A stretch of 37,707 bases of DNA from Streptomyces plumbidurans (GCF_019857225.1 NZ_JAFJSY010000091.1:1-37707), one strand, 5' to 3'. Counted from the first letter of the stretch, positions 8,381 through 16,106 are shown. Program-made: numbers and translations. Notes: generated from the letters alone by a model not told the origin.

Positions 8381-9814
8381 ATGACCTCCGCTCAGGTCGA
8401 GAACGAGGAGGCCCCGCAGCGGGCCGAAGAGGGCTACGAGCGCGGACTCGGCAGCCGCCAGGTCCAGATGATCGCCATCGGCGGCGCCATCGGCGTCGGC
8501 CTCTTCCTGGGAGCCGGGGCGAACATCGCCAAGGCGGGCCCCAGCCTCATCTTCATGTACGCCCTCGCGGGCGTGATCATCTTCTTCATCATGCGGGCGC
8601 TCGGCGAGCTGCTCCTGTACCGCCCGGTCTCGGGCTCCTTCGCGGAGTACTCCCGCGAGTTCCTCGGCCCGTTCTTCGGCTACTTCACCGCCTGGACGTA
8701 CTGGCTGATGTGGGTCGTCACTGGGATGGCCGAACTGACGGCCGCCGCGATCTACGTCAACTACTGGTTCCCGTCGATCCCGCAATGGGTCACGGCCCTG
8801 GTCTTCCTGGTGGTCCTCTTCGGGGTCAACCTGATCTCCGTCAAGGTCTTCGGTGAGCTGGAGTTCTGGTTCTCGATGGTCAAGGTCACCGCGCTGATCG
8901 GCATGATCGTGATCGGCCTGGGCGTGCTCACCTTCGGCTTCAGCTCCGCCGGCGACACCGCGGCCGTCTCCAACCTCTGGCAGTTCGACGGCTTCTTCCC
9001 CAAGGGCATCGGCTCGTCCCTGATGACGCTGCAGGGCGTCATGTTCGCCTACCTCGCCGTCGAGCTGGTCGGCGTCACCGCCGGCGAGTCCGAGAACCCC
9101 GAGAAGACCCTCCCCAAGGCGATCAACACCCTGCCCTGGCGCATCGCGCTGTTCTACGTCGGCGCCCTCACCGTCATCCTGTGCGTGGTGAAGTGGACCG
9201 AGTTCGCGCCGGGCGTCAGCCCCTTCGTCGCGGCCTTCGCGAAGATCGGCATCCCGGCGGGCGCCGGCATCGTCAACTTCGTCGTCCTGACCGCGGCCCT
9301 GTCCTCCTGCAACTCGGGCATGTACTCCACGGGCCGCATGCTGCGCAACCTCGCCGACAACGGCGAGGCCCCGAAGGTCTTCAGCAAGCTGTCCGCCTCC
9401 CGCACCCCGGCCTTCGGCATCACGGTCTCGGTGCTCTTCATGGGCATCGGCGTGGTCCTGAACTACGTCGTCCCGGAGAAGGCCTTCGGCTACGTCACCT
9501 CGGTGGCCACCGCGGCCGGCATCTGGACCTGGCTGATGATCCTGATCAGCCACGTCCTCTACCGCCGCGCGGTCGACGCGGGCCGGCTGCCCGCCTCGTC
9601 CTTCCCGGCCCCCGGCGGCGCGGTCTGCTCGTACATCGCCATCGCCTTCCTGCTGTTCGTCACCGCCCTGATCGCCTACGACGCCGACGCCCGCGTCTGC
9701 CTGTACGTGATGGCCGGCTGGGCGGTCGCGCTCGGCATCGGCTGGGCGGTCCTCAAGAACCGCAACCCGGAGGTCACCCAGCGGCGCGAACCGCAGCTGG
9801 AGAAGATCGGCTGA
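8381..9814 (+). CDS. Amino acid permease, APC superfamily (AAT family)
   Basis: The protein has 477 residues and about 12 membrane helices, so it should be a proton-coupled uptake system for an amino acid. It opens with the family signature RQVQMIAIGGAIGVGLFLGAG, followed by GPSLIFMYALAGVIIFFIMRALGEL and PVSGSFAEYSREF. SCNSGMYSTGRMLRNLADNG later in the chain is also typical of the AAT group (AnsP, CycA, GabP). I cannot assign the substrate. The ATG at 8381 follows GAAAGG by about ten bases; an in-frame ATG at 8360 is the alternative. A strong terminator follows, so it is probably monocistronic. Confidence 0.88.
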   Translation: MTSAQVENEEAPQRAEEGYERGLGSRQVQMIAIGGAIGVGLFLGAGANIAKAGPSLIFMYALAGVIIFFIMRALGELLLYRPVSGSFAEYSREFLGPFFGYFTAWTYWLMWVVTGMAELTAAAIYVNYWFPSIPQWVTALVFLVVLFGVNLISVKVFGELEFWFSMVKVTALIGMIVIGLGVLTFGFSSAGDTAAVSNLWQFDGFFPKGIGSSLMTLQGVMFAYLAVELVGVTAGESENPEKTLPKAINTLPWRIALFYVGALTVILCVVKWTEFAPGVSPFVAAFAKIGIPAGAGIVNFVVLTAALSSCNSGMYSTGRMLRNLADNGEAPKVFSKLSASRTPAFGITVSVLFMGIGVVLNYVVPEKAFGYVTSVATAAGIWTWLMILISHVLYRRAVDAGRLPASSFPAPGGAVCSYIAIAFLLFVTALIAYDADARVCLYVMAGWAVALGIGWAVLKNRNPEVTQRREPQLEKIG

Positions 9815-9832
9815 CCCTTCCGTCCGGCATTC

Positions 9833-9876
9833 GGGCAGGCCCGTACCACGCCTCGGTACGGGTCTGCCCTTCTGCT
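9833..9876 (+). terminator. Rho-independent terminator after the permease gene
   Basis: The arms 9833-9847 and 9855-9869 form a 15-base stem with one G-U pair and a seven-base loop. TTCTGCTT follows. It separates the permease from the cysteine locus. Confidence 0.85.
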
Positions 9877-9882
9877 TATCCT
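9877..9882 (+). promoter_or_regulatory. Candidate -10 of the mec gene, leaderless mRNA
   Basis: TATCCT is followed by seven bases and then the ATG at 9890. There is no Shine-Dalgarno, and the preceding terminator ends at about 9876, so a leaderless transcript is the simplest reading. Confidence 0.4.
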
Positions 9883-9889
9883 TTCGCAC

Positions 9890-10312
9890 ATGCTGACCAT
9901 CACCCAGGCGCTCGTCGACCGGATCGTCGCGCACGCGCGCAAGGACCACCCCGACGAGGCGTGCGGCGTCGTCGCGGGCCCGGCCGGCTCGGACCGTCCC
10001 GAGCGCTTCATCCCGATGCTGAACGCGGCCATGTCGCCCACGTTCTACGAGTTCGACTCCGGCGACCTGCTCAAGCTCTACCGCGAGATGGACGACCGCG
10101 ACGAGGAGCCGGTGATCGTCTACCACTCCCACACCGCGACCGAGGCCTACCCCTCGCGCACCGACATCTCCTACGCCAACGAGCCCGGCGCCCACTACGT
10201 CCTGGTGTCCACCGCCGACACCGACGGCCTCGGCGACTTCCAGTTCCGCTCGTACCGCATCGTGGAAGGCGAGGTCACGGAGGAGGAGGTCACGATCGTA
10301 GAAGCCTATTGA
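9890..10312 (+). CDS. mec: JAMM/Mov34 metalloprotease, Mec-type sulfur-carrier hydrolase
   Basis: This 140-residue protein carries the complete JAMM zinc site: Glu23 (HPDEACG), His79 and His81 (YHSHTATEAYPSRTD), Ser89 and Asp92. In Mycobacterium tuberculosis the homologous Mec+ cleaves newly made cysteine from the C-terminus of the carrier CysO. The same role is expected here because cysO and cysM follow. It may also trim the two residues that trail the diglycine of the CysO in this window. A leader-peptide gene lies between it and cysO, so the two parts may be expressed separately. Confidence 0.88.
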   Translation: MLTITQALVDRIVAHARKDHPDEACGVVAGPAGSDRPERFIPMLNAAMSPTFYEFDSGDLLKLYREMDDRDEEPVIVYHSHTATEAYPSRTDISYANEPGAHYVLVSTADTDGLGDFQFRSYRIVEGEVTEEEVTIVEAY

Positions 10313-10379
10313 TCCCGCATTGCGGTCAGAAATCATCCAGGATGCGAGACGCTACTCCGGCCCGTGGACTGGGAATCGA

Positions 10380-10385
10380 TACGAT
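10380..10385 (+). promoter_or_regulatory. Candidate -10 of the cysteine leader peptide
   Basis: TACGAT ends six bases before the ATG at 10392, so transcription could start on the A of the start codon. No ribosome site precedes that ATG. No clear -35 is visible. Confidence 0.45.
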
Positions 10386-10391
10386 GACCCC

Positions 10392-10487
10392 ATGGTTCTG
10401 AACGACGTGAGCATCGAGGCGCCGAGCACCCTGCTCGTGGCGCGGCTGCACGTCGACCTGTGCAGGCTGAACAGCGCCATCTGTTGA
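10392..10487 (+). CDS. Putative Cys-sensing leader peptide upstream of cysO-cysM, 31 aa
   Basis: The ORF runs from ATG at 10392 to TGA at 10485-10487. Its C-terminal half reads LLVARLHVDLCRLNSAIC, so cysteine is the last residue and also occurs seven residues earlier. From memory this resembles the short 'putative leader peptide' entries that precede sulfur-metabolism genes in Streptomyces. It also recalls leaderless Cys-codon ORFs that act as cysteine-responsive attenuators in mycobacteria. It lies 94 bp before cysO, and a TACGAT element suggests leaderless translation. Inference: ribosome stalling at the Cys codons tunes cysO-cysM expression. Confidence 0.75.
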   Translation: MVLNDVSIEAPSTLLVARLHVDLCRLNSAIC

Positions 10488-10581
10488 TCTTCCCTGCCGC
10501 CGTACGGCCGTGAGCCGCGGCGTGCTGTCGTGCGCCCACCGTTTCGACCCTTCCCGTACCTCCCGACAGGAGCCCGCAACC

Positions 10582-10860
10582 ATGGCCATCGAGGTCCGCA
10601 TCCCGACCATCCTCCGCACGTACACCGACGGCCAGAAGGCGGTGGAGGCCAACGGGGACACCCTCGCCGAGCTCTTCGCCGACCTCGAGACCCGGCACGC
10701 GGGCATCCAGGCCCGCATCGTGGACGGGGGCGAGCTGCGCCGCTTCGTCAACGTCTACCTCAACGACGAGGACGTCCGCTTCCTCGACGGCATCAACACC
10801 AAGGTCGCCGACGGCGACAACGTGACGATCCTGCCGGCCGTGGCCGGCGGCATGGCCTGA
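10582..10860 (+). CDS. cysO: Sulfur carrier protein CysO (ThiS/MoaD ubiquitin-like)
   Basis: This 92-residue beta-grasp protein closely resembles mycobacterial CysO: VRIPTILRTYTDGQKAVE, RFVNVYLNDEDVRFLDG and NVTILPAVAGG. As a thiocarboxylate on its terminal glycine it donates sulfide to O-phosphoserine on CysM. Here the diglycine (Gly89-Gly90) is followed by Met-Ala, whereas to my recollection the M. tuberculosis protein ends at the diglycine, so trimming is needed before adenylation. The start has GGAG nine bases upstream. cysM begins 6 bp after the stop, so the two are co-translated. Confidence 0.92.
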   Translation: MAIEVRIPTILRTYTDGQKAVEANGDTLAELFADLETRHAGIQARIVDGGELRRFVNVYLNDEDVRFLDGINTKVADGDNVTILPAVAGGMA

Positions 10861-10866
10861 TCCTCG

Positions 10867-11817
10867 ATGCGCTACGACTCCCCGCTCGCCGCGGTGGGCA
10901 ACACCCCTCTGGTGCGCCTGCCGCGGCTCTCGCCGTCCGCCGACGTCCGCATCTGGGCCAAGCTGGAGGACCGCAACCCCACCGGCTCCATCAAGGACCG
11001 CCCCGCCCTGCACATGATCGAGCAGGCCGAGAAGGACGGCCGGCTCACCCCCGGCTGCACCATCCTCGAACCCACCTCCGGCAACACCGGCATCTCCCTG
11101 GCCATGGCAGCCAAGCTCAAGGGCTACCGCATGGTGTGCGTGATGCCCGAGAACACCTCGCAGGAGCGCCGGGACCTGCTCGGCATGTGGGGCGCCGAGA
11201 TCATCTCCTCACCGGCCGCGGGCGGCTCCAACACCGCCGTACGGGTCGCCAAGGAGCTGTCGGCCGAGCACCCGGACTGGGTGATGCTCTACCAGTACGG
11301 CAACCCCGACAACGCCGGCGCGCACTACGCCACGACCGGCCCGGAGATCCTCGCCGACCTGCCCTCCGTCACCCACTTCGTCGCCGGCCTCGGCACCACC
11401 GGCACCCTCATGGGCGTCGGCCGCTATCTGCGCGAGCACCGGCCGGACGTGAAGATCGTCGCCGCCGAACCGCGCTACGACGACCTGGTGTACGGCCTGC
11501 GGAACCTCGACGAGGGCTTCGTACCCGAGCTGTACGACGCCTCCGTCCTCACCACCCGCTTCTCGGTCGGCTCCGCCGACGCGGTCACCCGCACCCGTGA
11601 ACTGCTGCAGCAGGAAGGCATCTTCGCCGGCGTCTCCACCGGCGCGGCCCTGCACGCCGCGATCGGCGTCGGCAACAAGGCGCTCAAGGCGGGCGAGAGC
11701 GCCGACATCGTGTTCGTGGTCGCCGACGGCGGCTGGAAGTACCTCTCGACGGGCGTCTACACGGCGGCCACCACGGAGGAAGCGATCGAGACCCTCCAGG
11801 GCCAGCTCTGGGCGTGA
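10867..11817 (+). CDS. cysM: CysO-dependent, O-phosphoserine cysteine synthase CysM
   Basis: This PLP enzyme of 316 residues builds cysteine from O-phosphoserine and CysO thiocarboxylate. The PLP lysine is Lys43 in NPTGSIKDRPA. TSGNTGISLAMAA is the substrate loop and GLGTTGTLMGVG the phosphate cup. Arg212 (in VYGLRN) aligns with Arg220 of the M. tuberculosis enzyme, the residue that selects phosphoserine over acetylserine. The C-terminal end EGQLWA of the mycobacterial enzyme is nearly kept as QGQLWA. The pathway is useful under oxidative or sulfur stress. Operon partners are cysO and probably mec. Confidence 0.94.
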   Translation: MRYDSPLAAVGNTPLVRLPRLSPSADVRIWAKLEDRNPTGSIKDRPALHMIEQAEKDGRLTPGCTILEPTSGNTGISLAMAAKLKGYRMVCVMPENTSQERRDLLGMWGAEIISSPAAGGSNTAVRVAKELSAEHPDWVMLYQYGNPDNAGAHYATTGPEILADLPSVTHFVAGLGTTGTLMGVGRYLREHRPDVKIVAAEPRYDDLVYGLRNLDEGFVPELYDASVLTTRFSVGSADAVTRTRELLQQEGIFAGVSTGAALHAAIGVGNKALKAGESADIVFVVADGGWKYLSTGVYTAATTEEAIETLQGQLWA

Positions 11818-11844
11818 GGGTTCTGCTCTGGGCGTGGAGGCCCG

Positions 11845-12297
11845 CTACGTAGCCAGGTGCCGGACCTGGTCCCACAGGACCGGGTCCACCACACCCACCC
11901 GGCGCCGGAACTCCCACACCGGCACCTCGCGCAGCTCGTCCGTCTCCAGGAAGCTCGTGCGCCCGTGGGCGTCGCCCACCGCACCCGGGGGCAGCGGGAT
12001 CACCCCGGACCGCTCGTCGTGGTACTTGCTGGTGATCTTCGCGACCGTCGCCCGCTCCCCGTGCACCACCAGCACCAGACAGGGCCGGTCCTTCGCGCCG
12101 GGCCCGTCCTCGTAGGGCACGTTCGCCCACCAGATCTCCGCCGGCCGGGGCCGCGACCCCTTCCGCACACCCGGCCGCCCCGGCGGACGAGTCCGGCGCC
12201 CCGCGGGCCGCCGCCCCCGCCCCCAGCCGTCGACGAGCGTGGCGACCAGCGCGAGCAGCACCACCGCGGCGAGCGCGAGCCACCATGACGTGTCCAT
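11845..12297 (-). CDS. Membrane-anchored PemK/MazF-like protein, 150 aa
   Basis: The start is MDTSWWLALAAVVLL at 12297, giving one N-terminal membrane helix (residues 5-22) and a basic Gly/Arg/Pro linker to about residue 52. A PemK/MazF-type domain follows: AEIWWANVPYEDGPGAKDRPCLVLVV, KYHDERSGVIPLPP and SFLETDELREVPVWEFRRRVGVVDPVLWDQV. Classical MazF toxins are soluble mRNA interferases paired with an antitoxin. This one has a membrane anchor and no antitoxin ORF beside it, so a toxin role is doubtful. Similar proteins are common in Streptomyces. The fold call is good and the function uncertain. Confidence 0.75.
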   Translation of the reverse strand: MDTSWWLALAAVVLLALVATLVDGWGRGRRPAGRRTRPPGRPGVRKGSRPRPAEIWWANVPYEDGPGAKDRPCLVLVVHGERATVAKITSKYHDERSGVIPLPPGAVGDAHGRTSFLETDELREVPVWEFRRRVGVVDPVLWDQVRHLAT

Positions 12298-12463
12298 ACG
12301 GACGACGGTACCGGCGCGCAATGTGCGCCGCACAGGCTCCAGTCGAACCCGTGCTCGCTTCCGCGCGCCCCACCCATCCCGGTTCCAGCCGAACCGGTGA
12401 CACCACAGGTGAGTTCGCCCACAACAGCCCTTGCCGGAGGAGCGACCGGGCGTTTTGCGCCTT

Positions 12464-12470
12464 ACGCTCG
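12464..12470 (+). promoter_or_regulatory. Candidate -10 upstream of the MBL-fold gene
   Basis: TTACGCT within GCGCCTTACGCTCG fits TAnnnT and would give a leader of about 55 bases that contains the GCGGAGG ribosome site of the gene at 12533. Confidence 0.3.
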
Positions 12471-12532
12471 ACGGACCGCACGACCCCCGTCTCCCGCCAG
12501 AAAAAGTTCCCGCCCGCGGAGGTTTCTGCTCC

Positions 12533-13285
12533 ATGAAGCTCACCGTCGTCGGTTGCTCGGGGTCGTTCCCGTCCGCGGAATCGGCCTGCTCGAGCTACCT
12601 CGTAGAGGCCGACGGCTTCCGGCTGCTTCTCGACATGGGCAACGGTGCCCTTGGCGAGCTGCAGCGCCACTGCGGTCTCTACGACCTCGACGCGATCTTC
12701 CTCAGCCATCTGCACGCCGACCACTGCATCGACATGTGCGCGTACTTCGTCGCGCGCTACTACCGCCACGACGGCGGCCGCTGCGACCCCATCCCGGTCT
12801 ACGGCCCCGAAGGCACCGAACACCGCCTGACCACGGCGTACGCCGACACCCCCACCGCCTCCTCCATGAGCGAGGTCTTCGACTTCCACACGGTCAAGCC
12901 GTCCACCTTCGACATCGGCCCGTTCACGGTGCACACGGAACGCGTGGCCCATCCCGTGGAGGCGTACGGCATCCGCGTCGAGCACGGCGGGTCGTCCCTG
13001 ACGTACTCTGGCGACACCGGAATCAGCGCCGCGCTGGACCAACTCGCCCACGGCACCGACCTGTTCCTGTGCGAGGCGGCCTTCACGCACGGCAAGGAGA
13101 ACATCCCGGACCTGCACCTCAACGGCCGCCAGGCGGGCGAGACCGCCGCCAGGGCGGGGGTCGGGCGGCTGGTGCTGACCCACATCCCGCCGTGGACCGA
13201 CCCGCAGGTCAACCTGCGTGACGCGCGCGAGGTCTTCACCGGCCCGGTGGAGCTGGCCGCGCCGCGCCTGGCGTACGAGATCTGA
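12533..13285 (+). CDS. MBL-fold metallohydrolase, RNase Z-like
   Basis: The protein has 250 residues. GCGGAGG lies about ten bases before the ATG. The N-terminal MKLTVVGCSGSFPS strand and the HLHADH metal motif (His59, His61, Asp63, His64) place it in the metallo-beta-lactamase fold. Further ligands are likely in AHPVEAYG, TYSGDTG and LVLTHIPPW. The general shape resembles RNase Z/PhnP-type phosphodiesterases. In actinobacteria this gene usually lies near rph and rdgB, as it does here, but its substrate is not known. It ends at a bidirectional terminator. Confidence 0.88.
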   Translation: MKLTVVGCSGSFPSAESACSSYLVEADGFRLLLDMGNGALGELQRHCGLYDLDAIFLSHLHADHCIDMCAYFVARYYRHDGGRCDPIPVYGPEGTEHRLTTAYADTPTASSMSEVFDFHTVKPSTFDIGPFTVHTERVAHPVEAYGIRVEHGGSSLTYSGDTGISAALDQLAHGTDLFLCEAAFTHGKENIPDLHLNGRQAGETAARAGVGRLVLTHIPPWTDPQVNLRDAREVFTGPVELAAPRLAYEI

Positions 13286-13300
13286 CGCCCCCGCGCACCC

Positions 13301-13335
13301 GAAGGCCCCGGCACCACCTCGGTGCCGGGGCCTTC
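13301..13335. terminator. Perfect 15-bp hairpin between convergent genes
   Basis: GAAGGCCCCGGCACC (13301-13315) and its exact complement (13321-13335) flank a five-base loop. It lies between the MBL gene and nagE2, which converge, and probably serves both. Confidence 0.85.
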
Positions 13336-13353
13336 GTCATGCCCTGAGGACGC

Positions 13354-14604
13354 TCACGCCTTGGTGAGGTCCTCGACTTCTTCCTCGGGTTCGCGGCCTG
13401 GGGTGGGGAGGTTGAATTTGGTGATCGCGACGCGGAAGAGGATGTAGTAGAGCGCGCCGAAGACCAGACCGATCGGGATGATCAGCCATGGCTTGGTGGC
13501 GAGGTTCCAGTTCAGCGCGTAGTCGATGAAGCCCGCCGAGAACGTGAAGCCCGCGTGGACGCCCAGGGCCCAGGTGATCGCCATGGACAGGGCGGTCAGC
13601 ACCGCGTGGATCGCGTACAGCACCGGCGCGATGAACATGAAGGAGAACTCGATCGGCTCGGTCACACCGGTCACGAAGGAGGTCAGGGCGAGCGAGACCA
13701 TCATGCCCATCACGGCCTTGCGGCGCTCGGGACGGGCGGAGTGGGCGATGGCGATCGCGGCGGCCGGGAGGCCGAACATCATGATCGGGAAGAAGCCCGA
13801 CATGAACTGTCCGGCGGTCGGGTCACCGGCGAAGAAGCGGGTGAGGTCACCGTGCACGACGACGCCGGCCGAGTTCTTGAAGTCGCCGATCTGGAACCAG
13901 GAGACCGAGTTCACGAACTGGTGCATGCCGACCGGGATCAGCGCGCGGTTGATGAGACCGAACAGACCCGCGCCGAACGCGCCGAGGCCGGTGATCCACT
14001 CGCCGAAGTTCGAGATGCCCTCACCGATGGGCTTCCAGATCAGGCCGAAGAAGACACCCATGGCGGTGCCGACGAACGCCATGATGATCGGCACCAGCCG
14101 GCGGCCGTTGAAGAAGCCGAGCCAGTCCACCAGCTTCTTGCGGTGGAAGCGCTGCCACAGCACCGCGGACAGCAGACCCATCAGGATGCCGCCGAGCACA
14201 CCGGGGTTGTTGTAGGTCGCGGCTATGTCCGCGCCCTTCTGGATCTTCGCCTCGGTGACCGGGAACGCCTTGAGGACATTGCTGTAGACCAGGAAGCCGA
14301 CGAGCGCGGCGAGCGCCGTCGAGCCGTCCGACTTCTTGGCGAAGCCGATCGCGACACCGATGCAGAACAGCATCGGCAGATTGTCGAAGATCGCGCCACC
14401 GGCCGTGGCGAACACCGCCGTGACCTTGTCGGGCAGGTTCAGCTTGTCGTGGATGTCCTGCTGTCCCAGACGCAGCAGGATGCCCGCGGCGGGCAGCACG
14501 GCGATCGGGAGCTGCAGGCTGCGGCCGACCTTCTGCAAGCCCTGGAACAGGCCTGAGCTCCACTTCTTCGTGGGGGCCGCCGATGGCGCGGTGGCGGTGC
14601 TCAT
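13354..14604 (-). CDS. nagE2: N-acetylglucosamine PTS permease EIIC (NagE2)
   Basis: The protein has 416 residues and is an EIIC of the glucose/GlcNAc PTS family with about 10 helices. Signatures are GLQKVGRSLQLPIAVLPAAGILLRLG, LVDWLGFFNGRRLVPIIMAF, HQFVNSVSWFQIGDF and SFVTGVTEPIEFSFMF. It imports and phosphorylates GlcNAc using the separate EIIB protein (nagF). GGAGG sits six bases before the ATG. A double DasR operator lies just upstream, so expression should be repressed by DasR and induced by glucosamine 6-phosphate. In S. coelicolor NagE2 is the main GlcNAc permease. Paralogue of the next gene. Confidence 0.93.
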   Translation of the reverse strand: MSTATAPSAAPTKKWSSGLFQGLQKVGRSLQLPIAVLPAAGILLRLGQQDIHDKLNLPDKVTAVFATAGGAIFDNLPMLFCIGVAIGFAKKSDGSTALAALVGFLVYSNVLKAFPVTEAKIQKGADIAATYNNPGVLGGILMGLLSAVLWQRFHRKKLVDWLGFFNGRRLVPIIMAFVGTAMGVFFGLIWKPIGEGISNFGEWITGLGAFGAGLFGLINRALIPVGMHQFVNSVSWFQIGDFKNSAGVVVHGDLTRFFAGDPTAGQFMSGFFPIMMFGLPAAAIAIAHSARPERRKAVMGMMVSLALTSFVTGVTEPIEFSFMFIAPVLYAIHAVLTALSMAITWALGVHAGFTFSAGFIDYALNWNLATKPWLIIPIGLVFGALYYILFRVAITKFNLPTPGREPEEEVEDLTKA

Positions 14605-14622
14605 ATACTTCCTCCATCGGGT

Positions 14623-14655
14623 GGTGGTCTACACCACTCAGTGGTGTAGACCTGT
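14623..14655 (-). promoter_or_regulatory. Two overlapping DasR operators (dre) upstream of nagE2
   Basis: GGTGGTCTACACCACT (14623-14638) and AGTGGTGTAGACCTGT (14640-14655) each match the 16-bp dre pattern. Together they form a perfect 13+1+13 palindrome at 14626-14652. They lie about 20-50 bases before the nagE2 ATG, so DasR bound there should block transcription. Confidence 0.88.
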
Positions 14656-14726
14656 TGTAGCAGATGAAGTCGGCATAAAGGAACCCGCGATTCCTGCTAC
14701 CGCAGCGCTACGCACCGTTGCATGAC

Positions 14727-14757
14727 AAAGGCCCCCTGACCTGCTGGTCCGAGGGCC
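14727..14757 (-). terminator. Terminator after nagE1
   Basis: On the minus strand GGCCC pairs with GGGCC, with an inner GACC/GGTC stem and a small internal loop, followed by TTTGTC. It separates nagE1 from nagE2. Confidence 0.6.
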
Positions 14758-14783
14758 CAACTCCCTTGCTGCGTAAGGCCTTG

Positions 14784-16070
14784 TCAGGCCTTCGTGACGT
14801 CCTCGCGCTCCTCCTCCGGCTCCCGCCCCGGCGTCTTCAGATCGAACCTCGTGATCGCCAGCCGGAAGACGACGTAGTACACGGCGGCGAAACACAGCCC
14901 GATCGGGACGATCGCCCACGGCCGCGTCGCCAGGTTCCAGTTGATGACGTAGTCGATCAGCCCCGCCGAGAAGCTGAATCCGTCATGCACGCCCAGCCCC
15001 CACGTCACCGCCATCGACACACCCGTCAGCACCGCGTGCACCGCGTACAGCAGTGGCGCGATGAACAGGAACGAGTACTCGATGGGCTCCGTGATGCCGG
15101 TGACGAACGACGTCAGCGCCACCGACAGCATCAGCCCCCCGACCTCCTTGCGCCGCTCCGGCCGCGCGCAGTGCGTGATCGCCAGCGCCGCCGCCGGCAG
15201 CGCGAACATCATGATCGGGAAGAAACCCGAGGTGAACTGGCCCGCGTGCGGATCACCCGCCAGGAACATGTTGATGTCACCGTGCACCACCGACCCGTCC
15301 GGCTTCGTGAAACTGCCGAACTGGAACCAGATGGGCACGTTCAGGAACTGATGCAGACCGATCACCAGCAACGCCCGGTTCGCGACACCGAACACACCCG
15401 CGCCCCACGCGCCCAGACCGGTCATCCAGTCGCTGAAGCTCTCCAGCCCGTCACCGATCGGCGGCCAGATCCACAAGCACAGCGCCGCGAACACGATCGC
15501 CACGAACGCCATGATGATCGGCACCAGCCGACGGCCATTGAAGAAACCCAGCCAGTCCACCAGCTTCGTACGGTGAAAACGCCGCCAGAAGTACGCCGAC
15601 AGCAGCCCGATCACGATGCCCCCGAACACCCCGGGGTTCTGATACGTGAACTCGACGACCGAGTTGTCCTCAAGCCGGCACCCCACCTTCACGGCCGTAC
15701 TGCCCGACGGACAGTCCTCGGGGAAGGCGCGCAGCACGCTGTAGTAGACGAGAAAACCCACCACCGCCGCCAGCGCCGTCGACCCGTCCGCCTTCTTCGC
15801 CATGCCGATGGCCACGCCCACGCAGAACAGCAGCGGCAGACCCAGCTGACCGTCCAGCAGCGCGCCGCCCGCCGCGCCCATCACCTTCGAGACGTTGTCC
15901 CAGCCGAGCCCGTCCGCACCAAACACATCGGGCTGACCCAGCCGGTTCAGAATGCCCGCCGCGGGCAGCACCGCGATCGGCAGCTGAAGACTGCGGCCCA
16001 TCTTCTGCAGGCCCTGGAACGCAGACTGCCACCGGCGACGGGCGGGGGAGATCTCCATGTCGGCACTCAT
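14784..16070 (-). CDS. nagE1: N-acetylglucosamine-type PTS permease EIIC (NagE1)
   Basis: The protein has 428 residues, is a paralogue of NagE2 and has the same EIIC blocks: GLQKMGRSLQLPIAVLPAAGI, LVDWLGFFNGRRLVPIIMAF, HQFLNVPIWFQFGSF and SFVTGITEPIEYSFLF. An insert of about 15 residues with two Cys (EDCPSGSTAVKVGCRLED) distinguishes it from NagE2 and would lie in a loop. The start is set at 16070 (MSADMEISPARRRW); ATG at 16058 is possible. It has its own operator region shared with divergent nagF and its own terminator. Substrate overlap with NagE2 is likely but not shown here. Confidence 0.9.
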   Translation of the reverse strand: MSADMEISPARRRWQSAFQGLQKMGRSLQLPIAVLPAAGILNRLGQPDVFGADGLGWDNVSKVMGAAGGALLDGQLGLPLLFCVGVAIGMAKKADGSTALAAVVGFLVYYSVLRAFPEDCPSGSTAVKVGCRLEDNSVVEFTYQNPGVFGGIVIGLLSAYFWRRFHRTKLVDWLGFFNGRRLVPIIMAFVAIVFAALCLWIWPPIGDGLESFSDWMTGLGAWGAGVFGVANRALLVIGLHQFLNVPIWFQFGSFTKPDGSVVHGDINMFLAGDPHAGQFTSGFFPIMMFALPAAALAITHCARPERRKEVGGLMLSVALTSFVTGITEPIEYSFLFIAPLLYAVHAVLTGVSMAVTWGLGVHDGFSFSAGLIDYVINWNLATRPWAIVPIGLCFAAVYYVVFRLAITRFDLKTPGREPEEEREDVTKA

Positions 16071-16090
16071 GAGTTGGCGACCGCCTGCGA

Positions 16091-16106
16091 GGTGGTGTAG
16101 ACCAGT
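16091..16106. promoter_or_regulatory. DasR operator between nagE1 and nagF
   Basis: GGTGGTGTAGACCAGT matches the dre pattern. It lies 21 bp before the nagE1 ATG and 90 bp before nagF, so one site could control both divergent genes. Confidence 0.8.

Noticed and set aside
8306..10336. A 676-codon minus-strand frame across the permease and mec
   Set aside because: It crosses a terminator and two well-supported genes and has a repetitive Arg/Gly/Asp composition with no motif.
11845..12543. Longer 232-codon form of the PemK-like protein
   Set aside because: The added N-terminus lies in the upstream gap of the divergent MBL gene, is Arg/Gly-rich and lacks coding character. The 12297 start gives a clean membrane anchor.
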